From assembly GCA_036502625.1 (NCBI GenBank), contig DASXYG010000084.1, positions 1-31,676 on the forward strand: 31,676 bases of DNA. The letters are read 5' to 3'. Both the position numbers and the translations under genes were made by a program. Position 1 is the stretch's first letter, and each line of letters begins with the position of its first letter. Source of the DNA: DASXYG01 sp036502625. Lineage in GTDB: Bacteria > Actinomycetota > Actinomycetes > Streptosporangiales > Streptosporangiaceae. Shown one piece after another: positions 1 to 8,486 of this stretch. The notes beneath the pieces are model-generated. The model worked only from the letters and a program-made list of their open reading frames with translations. It was not told the origin of the DNA and did not search any database.

Positions 1-198
1 CCGGGCGGGACCGGGGCGTCAGCGGCGACAACACGCGCACGCGCCACAGACCCGGAACGGGGTCGGGCACGAGGTACGCGTGGTGATCATGGCACGGGAT
101 TCTGCCACATCCGGCAGCGCACCGTGACCGCAACCCACCCACGAGCCGTCCCGGCCACTGCCGGCCCGGCCAATGCCCCGGCCCGGCACGGGAGAGCC

Positions 199-1545
199 TT
201 AGCCCGCCAGCGATTCGAGACGGGCCAGCAGGTGCGGCGCGTACGGCTCCTGTTCCGGCCGCATGAGGACGCTGCGGAGGATGTGGGCGCCGTCGGTGTC
301 CGCGCGGATCCCCGGGTGGCGGCGGGTGAAGTCGGCGGCAGTGACGCGCAACGTACTGAGGAAGACCGGGTCGTCGACGGCGGCCATCCCGTCCGCGAGG
401 ATCTTCTCGCTGGCCGCGTCGATCTCGGAGTACGCGCCGCGCGCCGGGAAGTACGCCACGATGTCCAGCTCGGGCGGCTGGTAGAGCTCCAGGGCGGCCG
501 ACCCCTCCACGCCCGACGCGAACGCCACGGCGGCGCGGCGCCCGGCGGCCAGCACCTGCCCGAGGCCGTCGCCGGTGGGCGGCAGCAGCTCGAACGTCAG
601 CCACAGCGCCGCCGCGGACGCACCGGCGCGCGAGCACTCCAGGCTGATCTCCCCGAGGTGCAGCTCGTCGGACGTGAAGTACGTGTACGGCGAGTCGTGC
701 GCGTAGAAGCGGCCCACCGCGGGGTCGGCGAACAGCACGGCGCCGCAGCCGTACGGCTGGAGCCCGTGCTTGTGCGGGTCCACCACCACGGAGTCGCATC
801 CCGCGATGGCCGCCCACGGCTCGGCGGCGATGCCCTCCGTACCGGCGACCAGCGTGAAGAACCCGCCGTACGCCGCGTCCACGTGCACCCGTACGCCGTG
901 GCGCCGGGCGACCGGCAGCACCTCGTGCACCGGGTCGACGGCGCCGAGCCCGGTGGTGCCCGTCGTGACGACGACCGTGCCGACCCGCCCGGTGGCCAGC
1001 AGCGCGTCGAGCGCCCCGACGTCCATGCGCCCCCGGTCGTCCACGGCCACCGGATGGCCCTCGACGCCGAGCACGTGGCACATCCGCGCGTGCGTGTAGT
1101 GGCTCTCCGTGCTGTACGCGACGCCCCTGCCGGGGTGGGACTCCCGGGCGACGAACAGCGCCTCCAGGTTCGCGATCGTGCCGGAGCTGGTCAGGTGGCC
1201 GAGGTGGCGGGCGAACCCGAACATGTCCGCGAGCCGCGCGACGGCGGACTTCTCCATCGCGGCCGTCGCCGGGCCGCCGTCGAGCGCGTGGTTGTTGGGG
1301 TTGACCAGCATGGCCGCGACGTAGCCGACGACCGCGGCCGGGTGCGGCGGCTTCAGCATCTGCCCGGCGTAGCGCGGGTGGAAGAACGGGTAGTTGTCGG
1401 TGAGCCGCTCGGTCAGCGCGGCGAACGCGGCCGCGAACGCGTCGTCGTCCACCCGCAGCGCCGGGTGCGGGTCGTACGGGCCGTACGTCTCCTGCCAGCG
1501 CTCGACGGCGGTCACCGCGCGCTCGAGCCAGTACCTGAGGTCCAC
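199..1545 (-). CDS. PLP-dependent group II decarboxylase / aminotransferase-like enzyme
   Basis: This is a 448-residue cytosolic enzyme of the fold-type I PLP family that includes group II amino-acid decarboxylases and class V aminotransferases. The cofactor lysine sits in the motif DPHKHG, just before a GCGAVLF segment. Further upstream are TTGTTGLGAVDP (phosphate and substrate loop) and HVDAAYGGFF, whose Asp normally contacts the pyridinium nitrogen. The length is normal for the family. I chose the GTG at 1545 because a strong ribosome site (AAGGAGG, 1554-1560) lies 8 nt upstream and the protein then begins DLRYWLERAV. The open frame continues to 1692, but those extra 49 residues have no family character. 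The gene is divergent from the GH3 gene. The substrate cannot be read from sequence: tyrosine, aspartate or another amino-acid decarboxylase and a class V aminotransferase are all possible. The family is secure, the reaction is not. Confidence 0.82.
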   Translation of the reverse strand: MDLRYWLERAVTAVERWQETYGPYDPHPALRVDDDAFAAAFAALTERLTDNYPFFHPRYAGQMLKPPHPAAVVGYVAAMLVNPNNHALDGGPATAAMEKSAVARLADMFGFARHLGHLTSSGTIANLEALFVARESHPGRGVAYSTESHYTHARMCHVLGVEGHPVAVDDRGRMDVGALDALLATGRVGTVVVTTGTTGLGAVDPVHEVLPVARRHGVRVHVDAAYGGFFTLVAGTEGIAAEPWAAIAGCDSVVVDPHKHGLQPYGCGAVLFADPAVGRFYAHDSPYTYFTSDELHLGEISLECSRAGASAAALWLTFELLPPTGDGLGQVLAAGRRAAVAFASGVEGSAALELYQPPELDIVAYFPARGAYSEIDAASEKILADGMAAVDDPVFLSTLRVTAADFTRRHPGIRADTDGAHILRSVLMRPEQEPYAPHLLARLESLAG

Positions 1546-1553
1546 GCGTGTCC

Positions 1554-1560
1554 CCTCCTT
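1554..1560 (-). promoter_or_regulatory. Ribosome binding site that fixes the PLP-enzyme start
   Basis: On the minus strand AAGGAGG is followed by 8 nt and then GTG (1545). This near-perfect anti-16S match decides for the GTG start over the longer open frame that begins at 1692. Confidence 0.8.
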
Positions 1561-1649
1561 CGCCCGTACGCCAGGATGTCCACGGGCCGTGTCCGGCCAC
1601 CAGACCATTGGACACCGGCCGGATCGGACCACCCGGGCCCGGGTAGGTA

Positions 1650-1677
1650 GAACCCGTTCCACGGCACACGTTCTGTG
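1650..1677. promoter_or_regulatory. Candidate operator upstream of the GH3 gene (two short inverted repeats)
   Basis: The 140-bp divergent gap holds GAAC-CC-GTTC (1650-1659) and CACA-CGTTC-TGTG (1665-1677). The second ends directly at the GTGGGGGA ribosome site of the GH3 gene. A repressor bound there could block the GH3 start. No regulator gene is adjacent, and short inverted repeats are common by chance in GC-rich DNA, so this is suggestive only. Confidence 0.25.
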
Positions 1678-1685
1678 GGGGACGC

Positions 1686-4163
1686 ATGACACAGCCGACC
1701 GGACCCGACCCCGATCACGACGCGCGCGAGCGTGTGGTCGGCGCGGCGCTCGCGGAGCTCGACCTCGACGAGAAGACCGCGATCGTCGCGGGCGCCGACA
1801 TGTGGGCGCTGCCCGCGCTGCCCCGCGTGGGCCTGCGCGCGGTGCTGATGTCGGACGGGCCGGTGGGCGTACGCGGCAGGACGTGGGGGCGCGGCGACCC
1901 GTCCGCGCAGCTCCCGAGCCCGACGGCGCTGGCCGCCACCTGGGACCCGGAGCTCGCGCGGCGCGCGGGCAACCTGCTGGCGCAGGAGGCGCGGCGCAAG
2001 GGCGTGCACGTCCTGCTGGCGCCGACGGTGAACCTGCACCGCAGCCCGCGCGGCGGCCGCCACTTCGAGTGCTACTCCGAGGACCCGCTGCTGACCGCCG
2101 AGATCGGCACGGCGTACGTCCAGGGCGTCCAGGACGGCGGGGTCGCGGCCACCGTGAAGCACTTCGTGGCCAACGACTCCGAGACCGACCGGCACACCGT
2201 GAACGTGGTCGCGGACGAGCGGACGCTGCGCGAGATCTACCTGGCGCCGTTCGAGGCGATCGTCGCGGACGCGCGCCCGTGGGCGGTGATGGCCGCGTAC
2301 AACGGGGTCAACGGGTTCTCCATGACGGAGAACGCGCCGCTGCTGCGCGGCGTGCTCGCCGAGGAGTGGGGGTTCGACGGCGCGGTGGTCTCCGACTGGA
2401 CGGCCGCGCGCGACACGGTGCGCGCCGCGCTCGGCGGCACCGACATCGCGATGCCCGGCCCGCGCACCGTCTACGGCAAGCGCCTGGCCGGGGCCGTACG
2501 CTCCGGCGAGGTGCCGGAACGGGTCGTGGACGAGATGGCCAGGCGGGTGCTGCGGCTCGCCGCGCGGGTGGGCGCGCTGGACGGCGCGCCGGTCATGGTG
2601 GCGCCCGGCGACTGGCCGCCGCTGCTGGACGAGGACGACGTCACGCGGGAGGTCGCCGCGCGGTCGATCGTGTGCGTCCGCAATGACGGCACGCTCCCGA
2701 TCGCGGACGACGTGCGCCGGGTGGCGCTGATCGGCGCGGCCGCCGCGCAGCCCCGTACGGGCGGCGGCGGGAGCGCGCAGGTGTTCCCGTCGGTGCTGGT
2801 GTCGCCGCTCGACGGGCTGCGCGCCGTGCTCGGCGACGCCACGGAGCTGACGTACACGGTGGGCGCCGACCCGGCGGTCATCCTCCCCCCGGCGGGTGCG
2901 GCGTTCACGCTGCGGGCGGTGTTCCGGTCCGCGTCCGGCGGCGTGCTCACCGAGGTGCCGCTGCCCGACGGCACGGCGCGCTGGCTGGGCGGGCTGCCGG
3001 ACGGGCTGCGCATGCGCGACATCGCCGCCGTGGAGATCACCGGCGCGTTCACGCCCGAGGCCGGCGGCGCGCACGCGTTCGGCGTACGCGGGGCGGGCCG
3101 GTTCACGCTGCGGGTGGGCGGCGAGGTCGTGTTCGACGGGCCGCTGCGCCCCGAGGGCACGGGCGTGCTGGAGACGCTGATCGCGCCGCCGGAGCACCGG
3201 GTGGGCGTGGAGCTGGAGGCGGGGCGGCCGGTCGACGTGGTGCTGCGGTACGAGCCCGGCGGCGAACGTACGCCCCTGCCCGCGGTGTCGTTCACGCTCG
3301 GCCACCGGGAGCCGCTCGCGGACGCGGACACGCTGATCGCCGAGGCCGTACGCGCCGCCGCCGAGGCGGACGTCGCGGTCGTGGTGGTGGCCACGACCGA
3401 GGAGGTCGAGTCCGAGGGGGTGGACCGGGCGTCGCTGCGGCTGCCGGGCCGCCAGGACGAACTGGTCGCCCGGGTCGCCGCCGCGAACCCGCGGACCGTG
3501 GTCGTGGTGAACGCCGGGTCGCCGGTGCTGATGCCGTGGCGCGATGACGTCGCGGCGGCGCTGCTGGCCTGGTTCCCCGGCCAGCAGGGCGGCGCGGCGA
3601 TCGCGGACGTCCTGGTCGGACTGTCCGAGCCGACCGGGCGGCTGCCCACCACGTGGCCGGCCGAGGAGAAGGACGCGCCGGTCCTTGACGTCACGCCCAC
3701 CGACGGGGAGCTGCGGTACTCCGAGGGTGTGCTGATCGGCTACCGGGGTTGGCTCGGCACGGCCACCCCGCCGGCGTACTGGTTCGGCCACGGCCTGGGG
3801 TACACGACCTGGGCGTACGAGTCCGTCGAGGTGCTGCCGCCGGAGCCTCAGCACGCCGTGCACAGCCTGGGGACGGCCCGCGTGCGGCTGAGCAACAGCG
3901 GTGACCGCGCCGGCCGCGAGGTCGTACAGGTGTACCTGTCCGCCGGGGCGCCCGGCGGGCCGCGCCGCGCCGCGCGGTGGCTGGCCGGGTTCGCCGGCGT
4001 CGAGGCCCAGCCGGGCGAGACCGTCGAGGTGGACGTCCCGCTGCCGCGCCGCGCCGTCGAGGTGTGGGCGGAACACGGCTGGCGGCAGGTCCCCGGCCCG
4101 TACACCGTGGCGGCCGGGCGGCACGCCGGCGACACCCGGGTCACCACGGCGCTGGTCAGTTAG
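1686..4163 (+). CDS. Glycoside hydrolase family 3 beta-glucosidase with PA14 insert
   Basis: This 825-residue beta-glycosidase probably hydrolyses short beta-glucosides or plant glycosides inside the cell, since no signal peptide is present. Domain order: the GH3 (beta/alpha)8 domain covers about residues 20-290, with the conserved KHF at 158-160 and the catalytic nucleophile Asp237 in VVSDW. The GH3 C-terminal domain starts about 320 and resumes after about 545, with ESEGVDRASLRLPG at 574-587. A PA14-type beta domain of roughly 140 residues (about 400-540) is inserted in it, and a fibronectin-III-like domain ends the protein (about 720-815). This order is characteristic of actinobacterial and KmBglI-type GH3 beta-glucosidases. 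The ATG at 1686 is preceded by GGGGGA at good spacing. Alternative substrates such as xylosides cannot be excluded. Confidence 0.92.
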   Translation: MTQPTGPDPDHDARERVVGAALAELDLDEKTAIVAGADMWALPALPRVGLRAVLMSDGPVGVRGRTWGRGDPSAQLPSPTALAATWDPELARRAGNLLAQEARRKGVHVLLAPTVNLHRSPRGGRHFECYSEDPLLTAEIGTAYVQGVQDGGVAATVKHFVANDSETDRHTVNVVADERTLREIYLAPFEAIVADARPWAVMAAYNGVNGFSMTENAPLLRGVLAEEWGFDGAVVSDWTAARDTVRAALGGTDIAMPGPRTVYGKRLAGAVRSGEVPERVVDEMARRVLRLAARVGALDGAPVMVAPGDWPPLLDEDDVTREVAARSIVCVRNDGTLPIADDVRRVALIGAAAAQPRTGGGGSAQVFPSVLVSPLDGLRAVLGDATELTYTVGADPAVILPPAGAAFTLRAVFRSASGGVLTEVPLPDGTARWLGGLPDGLRMRDIAAVEITGAFTPEAGGAHAFGVRGAGRFTLRVGGEVVFDGPLRPEGTGVLETLIAPPEHRVGVELEAGRPVDVVLRYEPGGERTPLPAVSFTLGHREPLADADTLIAEAVRAAAEADVAVVVVATTEEVESEGVDRASLRLPGRQDELVARVAAANPRTVVVVNAGSPVLMPWRDDVAAALLAWFPGQQGGAAIADVLVGLSEPTGRLPTTWPAEEKDAPVLDVTPTDGELRYSEGVLIGYRGWLGTATPPAYWFGHGLGYTTWAYESVEVLPPEPQHAVHSLGTARVRLSNSGDRAGREVVQVYLSAGAPGGPRRAARWLAGFAGVEAQPGETVEVDVPLPRRAVEVWAEHGWRQVPGPYTVAAGRHAGDTRVTTALVS

Positions 4164-4169
4164 GTCCGC

Positions 4170-4334
4170 TCACCACGGATAGGGGCAACTGCTGACGTCC
4201 GGCACCCCCGGAACCTCCTGGTCGTTCCCGCCGGTGGTCGCGAAGACCGCGCTGACCATCACCAGCTTGTTCCCGGAGTCGTCATCGGTGACCAGCCAGT
4301 TGTAGACCCCGGACGCGGGCACCGCCTTGGCCAC
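4170..4334 (-). CDS. Possible 54-residue protein or C-terminal gene remnant
   Basis: A short open frame runs between the converging GH3 stop and the S58 peptidase stop. A GTG at 4334 is preceded by GAGGAG at usable spacing, within the end of the peptidase region. The 54 residues include YNWLVTDDDSGNKLVMV and end in PYPW, and they read like genuine folded protein rather than the Arg/Pro-rich product of a shadow frame. I recognise no family. It could be a small gene co-transcribed with the peptidase, or the surviving 3' end of a larger gene removed by deletion. Confidence 0.35.
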   Translation of the reverse strand: MAKAVPASGVYNWLVTDDDSGNKLVMVSAVFATTGGNDQEVPGVPDVSSCPYPW

Positions 4335-4354
4335 CGCCGCCGCTCCTCGCCGCG

Positions 4355-5449
4355 TCAGTGGACGCCGCGCGCGGCCAGCAGGTCGCGTACGGCCGTGTGC
4401 GGCAGGGCGGGGACCGGGTTGCCATGGAGGTCGGTGGTGTCCGTGGCCGCGACGAGGGCGTTCAGGACGGACTCCTCGACGGCCTCGGCGACCGCCGCGG
4501 AGAACGGGTCCATGCGCCGCCACGGGACGAACCGGAGCGTCTCGTAGTCGTCGTCCGTCGCCGCGCCCTCGGGGAACCCGGCGGTGAGCGCGCCCGGGTT
4601 CGCGGTGGAGAACGCCAGGAAGATGTCGCCGGAGAAGTGGCTCCCGCTGGTGCCCGTACGGGCCAGGCCGATCGGCACGCGCCGGGCCAGCGCGGCGCAC
4701 TGCCCGGACAGCAGCGGCGCGTCCGTCCCCACCACCACGATCACGGACCCGGCCCCGCCCGGCGCAGTGCCGTCCGCGGGCGCGGGCGCGAGTTCGCGTC
4801 CCGCCGGTACGCCCGCGATCACCAGCTCCGGGCGCGACCCGAAGTTGGCCTGCGCGAAGGCGCCCACCGTGTACGCGGACGTGCCGTACGGGACCGTGCG
4901 CGACGACGTGCCCGAGCCGCCCTTGAAGCCGTAGCAGACCATGCCGGTGCCGCCGCCCACCGAGCCCTCGGCGACCGGCCCCGACGCTGCGGCGTCCAGC
5001 GCGGCGCCGGCGTGGGCGGGCCGGACGTGGTCGCCGTTGATGTCGTTCAGCCGCCCGTCCCACGTCTCCGCCACCACGGGCAGCAGCCACCGCTCCGCGA
5101 GCGCGGGATGGGCGCGCACCACCCAGTCGATGACCCCGCGGTGCACGGTGCCCACCGCGTGGGTGTTGGTGATCGCGACCGGCATGTCAAGCGCGCCGCT
5201 CTCGCTGATCCACGTCGTGCCGGTCATCTCGCCGTTGCCGTTCATCGAGTGCCAGCCGGCCGCGCACGCGGTGCCCACGCCGGCGTGCCCGCGCGGCAGG
5301 ATCGCGGTCACGCCCGTACGGACCCCGGCGCCCGCGTCGACCAGCGTCGTGTAGCCGACCTCCACGCCCGGCACGTCGGTGAGCGCGTTCCACCGCCCGG
5401 GGGTGCCGTCGAGCGGAATGCCCAGGTCGCGGGCGCGAATGTGGCTCAC
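4355..5449 (-). CDS. S58 (DmpA/BapA-type) aminopeptidase
   Basis: This 364-residue Ntn-type aminopeptidase belongs to the P1/S58 family (L-aminopeptidase D-esterase/D-amidase, beta-peptidyl aminopeptidase). The family autocleaves before a serine that becomes the N-terminal nucleophile. It begins near ITDVPGV-like LTDVPGVEVG and has GGGTGMVCYGFKGGSGT (166-182) and GTDAPL (241-246). The SGDIFLAFSTAN segment places the expected nucleophile at Ser273. The residue before it is Phe (HFSGD) where I expect Gly or Asn in characterised members. The GTG start at 5449 overlaps the TetR stop as GTGA, so translation is coupled. The gene sits in a module with a TetR regulator and an amino-acid permease, which suggests hydrolysis of imported small peptides or amides. 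Cytosolic; no signal peptide. Confidence 0.88.
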   Translation of the reverse strand: MSHIRARDLGIPLDGTPGRWNALTDVPGVEVGYTTLVDAGAGVRTGVTAILPRGHAGVGTACAAGWHSMNGNGEMTGTTWISESGALDMPVAITNTHAVGTVHRGVIDWVVRAHPALAERWLLPVVAETWDGRLNDINGDHVRPAHAGAALDAAASGPVAEGSVGGGTGMVCYGFKGGSGTSSRTVPYGTSAYTVGAFAQANFGSRPELVIAGVPAGRELAPAPADGTAPGGAGSVIVVVGTDAPLLSGQCAALARRVPIGLARTGTSGSHFSGDIFLAFSTANPGALTAGFPEGAATDDDYETLRFVPWRRMDPFSAAVAEAVEESVLNALVAATDTTDLHGNPVPALPHTAVRDLLAARGVH

Positions 5450-6078
5450 TCGGTGCCTCCGGTCGCACGGTCGGGGGTGAGGCCGGCGCAGCCGGTGGCC
5501 GCGCGGGCGAAGCTGAGCAGCAGGTCCAGCGCGCGCTCCGGCGGCAGCGACGGGTTGCGCGCCACGATGTGCAGCCCGTACGCGTCCTCGAGCGCGACCA
5601 TGTTCGCGGCGGTGTCGAGCAGCGGCTCGGCGAGCGCGAAGTGCCCCTGCGCCCGCCCCACCTCGAAGATCCCGGCGTACATCGCGACCTGCCGGTCGTA
5701 CAGGCTCTGCGCGAGCGCCGCGTAGACGGGCTCGCCGCGCGCCGCCGACGCGAACTCGTACAGCACCACGGCGAGCTCGTCCTCCGGGCCGTCGGGCAGG
5801 CCGCGGCGCGCGGAGGCGACCAGCTTGTCGCGCGCGTCCTCGATCTCGGCGGCGGCGGTGACGCGCTCGGCGAAGAACCGGTCGCCGGCCGCCTTGTAGA
5901 CCTGCTGGAGCAGGTCGGTGAGGTCGCGGAAGTAGTAGTGGACGGAGCCGCGCGCCACCCCGGCCGCGTCGGCGATGTCGGCGACGCGGAGCTGCGGGAG
6001 GCCGCGCCTGCCGATGGCCTCGGTGGCGGCGTGCACCATCTGCCGCCGCCTGGCGACCTGGTTCCGTGGGCGCGCCAT
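5446..6078 (-). CDS. TetR/AcrR family transcriptional regulator
   Basis: This 210-residue one-component regulator has an N-terminal helix-turn-helix at about residues 8-56 (VADIADAAGVARGSVHYYF is the recognition region) and a helical C-terminal ligand and dimer domain. I chose the ATG at 6078 (MARPRNQVARRRQ); the frame is open 12 residues further without a better start. It lies first in a two-gene operon and overlaps the S58 peptidase by GTGA. It is divergent from an APC permease across 113 bp. By the usual TetR logic it probably represses both its own operon and the permease, released by a peptide- or amino-acid-derived ligand. The ligand is unknown. Confidence 0.9.
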   Translation of the reverse strand: MARPRNQVARRRQMVHAATEAIGRRGLPQLRVADIADAAGVARGSVHYYFRDLTDLLQQVYKAAGDRFFAERVTAAAEIEDARDKLVASARRGLPDGPEDELAVVLYEFASAARGEPVYAALAQSLYDRQVAMYAGIFEVGRAQGHFALAEPLLDTAANMVALEDAYGLHIVARNPSLPPERALDLLLSFARAATGCAGLTPDRATGGTE

Positions 6079-6123
6079 GCCCCCAATGTTTGACGCGTAC
6101 GCCGAATAACGCAAGGACCAAGA

Positions 6124-6160
6124 CTGTGGCCTTGACAGGTACGCGGCACTCGTTTTGTCT
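6124..6160 (+). promoter_or_regulatory. Probable promoter and overlapping operator for the APC permease
   Basis: A consensus -35 TTGACA (6132-6137) is followed by a 17-bp spacer and TTGTCT (6155-6160), placing transcription start about 25 nt before the permease ATG. An inverted repeat CTGT-N7-ACAG (6124-6138) overlaps the -35 box and is a candidate TetR operator. The promoter call is moderate and the operator call weak. Confidence 0.45.
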
Positions 6161-6191
6161 GTGGTGCCAAAGAACCCGTAAGGGGGGCGCC

Positions 6192-7616
6192 ATGTCCGAG
6201 CGTCTGTCCGCAGCCTCCGCCCATGAGCCCACCGCGTACGCGCAGGACCTCGCCCGGTCGCTGACGCTGCGCGAGAACGTCATGATCACGCTGTCCTCGG
6301 TGACGCCGGCGTCCAGCGTGTTCATCATCGTCCCCGCGGTGATCGCGGGCATCGGCGGCGCGTCCGCGCTGGCCTTCGCGGTGGCCGCGATCGCCGGGAT
6401 CTTCATGGCGTACTGCTACTCGGAGCTGGCGAGCGCGTTCCCGGTGACCGGCGGCGAGTACGCGTTCGCGGCGCGCACCCTCGGCCGCGCGACCGGGTTC
6501 GCGCTGTTCACGCTGACGCTGATCGGCACGGTCCTCATCCTCGGCGTGATCGCCCTCGGCACCGGCGACTACCTCGGCGTCGCGTGGCCGGCGCTGTCCG
6601 GCAAGGCCGTGGGCGTGGTCGTCCTGCTGGTCACGACGGTGATCGCGATCCTGAACATCCGCACGAACGCCTGGGTCACCGGGATCTTCCTGGCCATCGA
6701 GCTGATCGCGGTGGCCGTACTGGCGGTCCTCGGCCTGACGCATATCTCGCAGCCGGTGTCCACGCTGTGGACGCCGCAGACGTCCGGGCACGGCGGCGTG
6801 CTGACGGCCGTGTCGTGGGGGCTGGTGTCGTCGTTCACCGCGACGGCGCTGTTCGCGTACAACGGCTACGGCACGGCGGTGTACTTCTCCGAGGAGACGC
6901 GCCGCGCCACCCGCATGATCGGCAAGGCGATCATGGTCTCGCTGGCGGTGACCGTGGCCGCGGAGCTGATCCCGCTGGTGTTCGTGCTGCTCGGCACGCC
7001 CAGCCTGCCCCGGCTGCTGGCCTCGCCCACGCCGATGAACTACTTCCTGCTGGCCCGCGGCGGGCGCGTGGTGAACGTCCTGGTGAGCCTCGGCATCGCG
7101 CTGGCGATCTTCAACGCGGTGATCGCGATCATGCTGCAGGCCGGGCGGCTGCTGTTCGCGTCAGCACGCGACCGTTCGTGGCCGGACGCCGTCGGCGACC
7201 CGCTGGCCCGCGTCCACCCCCGGCTGCGCACACCCGTCCTGGCCACGCTGGTCGCCGGGCTGGGGTCCGCGATCGTCGCCTGGTTCGTGCCGCTGAAGGT
7301 GCTGATCATCGCGACCGGCGCGAACGTCACGCTGATCTACCTGCTCGTCGGGCTGTCCGCGCTGGTCGGCCGGGCCCGCGGGCGCACCGCGCGCGCGGAG
7401 TACCGGATGCCCGCGTGGCCGCTCGCGCCCGTGCTCGTACTGGCGATCATGGCGTACGTCATCTACCAGTCGCTGGTCTCCGACTGGGTCCCGATGGCCG
7501 TCTCGCTGGGCATCCTCGCCGTCGGATACGCCTATTACGCCGTCTACCTGCGCCCGCGCCGCGCCGACCGGTGGACGCTGCCCGATCCCGTACGGGACGA
7601 GGACGACGGCGCCTAG
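6192..7616 (+). CDS. APC-superfamily amino-acid permease
   Basis: This 474-residue integral membrane transporter has about 12 hydrophobic segments spread from residue 30 to 455. The first helix contains SLTLRENVMITLSSVTP followed by a long apolar run, the region of the unwound substrate-binding helix in APC transporters, and ALFAYNGYGTAVYFSEETR matches the family's conserved segment with an EE-type loop. The ATG at 6192 has an AAGGGGGG ribosome site. The gene is divergent from the TetR regulator and its coupled S58 peptidase. It probably imports amino acids, amines or related amides by proton symport. The substrate cannot be read from sequence. Its stop codon overlaps that of the convergent downstream gene. 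Confidence 0.9.
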   Translation: MSERLSAASAHEPTAYAQDLARSLTLRENVMITLSSVTPASSVFIIVPAVIAGIGGASALAFAVAAIAGIFMAYCYSELASAFPVTGGEYAFAARTLGRATGFALFTLTLIGTVLILGVIALGTGDYLGVAWPALSGKAVGVVVLLVTTVIAILNIRTNAWVTGIFLAIELIAVAVLAVLGLTHISQPVSTLWTPQTSGHGGVLTAVSWGLVSSFTATALFAYNGYGTAVYFSEETRRATRMIGKAIMVSLAVTVAAELIPLVFVLLGTPSLPRLLASPTPMNYFLLARGGRVVNVLVSLGIALAIFNAVIAIMLQAGRLLFASARDRSWPDAVGDPLARVHPRLRTPVLATLVAGLGSAIVAWFVPLKVLIIATGANVTLIYLLVGLSALVGRARGRTARAEYRMPAWPLAPVLVLAIMAYVIYQSLVSDWVPMAVSLGILAVGYAYYAVYLRPRRADRWTLPDPVRDEDDGA

Positions 7617-7906
7617 AGGACGTCGTAGAGGGCGACCAGCGCCGGGACGATCACGGCGGCGGCCAGCCACGGGGACGCGGGCCTGCGGTCGACGATGCGG
7701 CGTGCGGCGCCGATGCCGACCGCGGCGATCAGCACGGACACGATGAGCAGCGGGAGGTGGGTGCCGGGCGAGTGGAAGTCGGTCAGCGACGCCACGAAGG
7801 ACGAGACGCCGAGCAGGACGGCGAGCGTCAGGCCCGCGCCCGCCCAGCGCACGGGCTCCGGCACGCGGCCGCCCGCCAGTGCCCGCCGCCGCTCCGGTGC
7901 GTCCAT
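7613..7906 (-). CDS. Small membrane protein (97 residues, three TM segments)
   Basis: This small inner-membrane protein has three hydrophobic stretches (about residues 22-40, 50-68 and 78-96) separated by short polar loops, and an Arg-rich cytosolic N-terminus. I do not recognise a family. Its stop and the permease stop share the bases CTAG, a four-base convergent overlap. The ATG at 7906 has no clear ribosome site; a -10-like GATACT lies 8 nt upstream on the minus strand (7915-7920), so the transcript may be leaderless. It could be an accessory protein or an unrelated actinobacterial membrane protein. Confidence 0.6.
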   Translation of the reverse strand: MDAPERRRALAGGRVPEPVRWAGAGLTLAVLLGVSSFVASLTDFHSPGTHLPLLIVSVLIAAVGIGAARRIVDRRPASPWLAAAVIVPALVALYDVL

Positions 7907-7985
7907 GGGGCCCGAGTATCCCGGCGGTGTACGGGCGGCGGGCGGTGATCGCGCGCGCTGTGATCAGCGCGACACGCGGGGCGGG

Positions 7986-8399
7986 TCAGCGCTGCTGGTT
8001 GAGGGTGACCGGGACGCCCTTCTTCAGCGTGCGGCTCACCGTGCACAGCTTCTCCACGGCCCGGTCGACCGCCGTGGCCAGGGCGGCGCGCTGCTCGTCG
8101 TCCAGCGCGGACGTGTCGACGTCGAGGTCGACGGTGACCGAGGCGAACTCGTGCGCGTCCTCGGACTCCTTCGTACGGTCGGCGCGCACCTGGAACCCGG
8201 CGTCCTCGCCCACCCGCCGCACGACCAGGCTGTCGCTGGTCACGCCGACGCACGCGGCTACCGCGGCGAGCAGCAGCTCACCCGGGGTGAACACGCCCTC
8301 GGCGGTCTCCGGACCGACCAGGGCACGGGCGCCGCGCGGGTTGGTCGCCTCGAACGTACGGGTACCGGTACGGGTGACCTCGACGGGTGTGGAAGACAT
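7986..8399 (-). CDS. OsmC/Ohr-family peroxiredoxin-like protein
   Basis: This 137-residue cytosolic thiol peroxidase of the OsmC/Ohr fold reduces organic hydroperoxides as an intertwined dimer. The two redox cysteines are present: Cys50 (LLLAAVAACVGVTSD) and Cys119 (EKLCTVSRTL). The second lies in a helix followed by the family's C-terminal strand. Length is normal. The ATG at 8399 is preceded by GAGAGG. It is divergent from the second APC permease across 87 bp. No MarR-type OhrR regulator lies beside it. It could equally be called OsmC or Ohr; the general function is sure. Confidence 0.9.
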   Translation of the reverse strand: MSSTPVEVTRTGTRTFEATNPRGARALVGPETAEGVFTPGELLLAAVAACVGVTSDSLVVRRVGEDAGFQVRADRTKESEDAHEFASVTVDLDVDTSALDDEQRAALATAVDRAVEKLCTVSRTLKKGVPVTLNQQR

Positions 8400-8486
8400 C
8401 GGAACCTCTCCGTTGTTGTCGATCTGGCGGCCACACCCGTAACGGCAGGTCGCGGCCTGTTGTTCCGATCGAGGTTCGGAGTGGTG

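Noticed and set aside
90..107. Inverted repeat TGGCA-N8-TGCCA near the left edge
   Set aside because: Five-base arms are too short to be significant in DNA of this composition, and the 198 bp before the first gene show nothing else.
124..1650. A 508-codon plus-strand open frame opposite the PLP enzyme
   Set aside because: Its Arg/Val/Gly-rich product has no family character and is the antisense shadow of a clear PLP enzyme with a strong ribosome site.
1546..1692. A longer start for the PLP enzyme at 1692
   Set aside because: It would add 49 residues without homology character, run through the divergent promoter gap and ignore the AAGGAGG site at 1554-1560.
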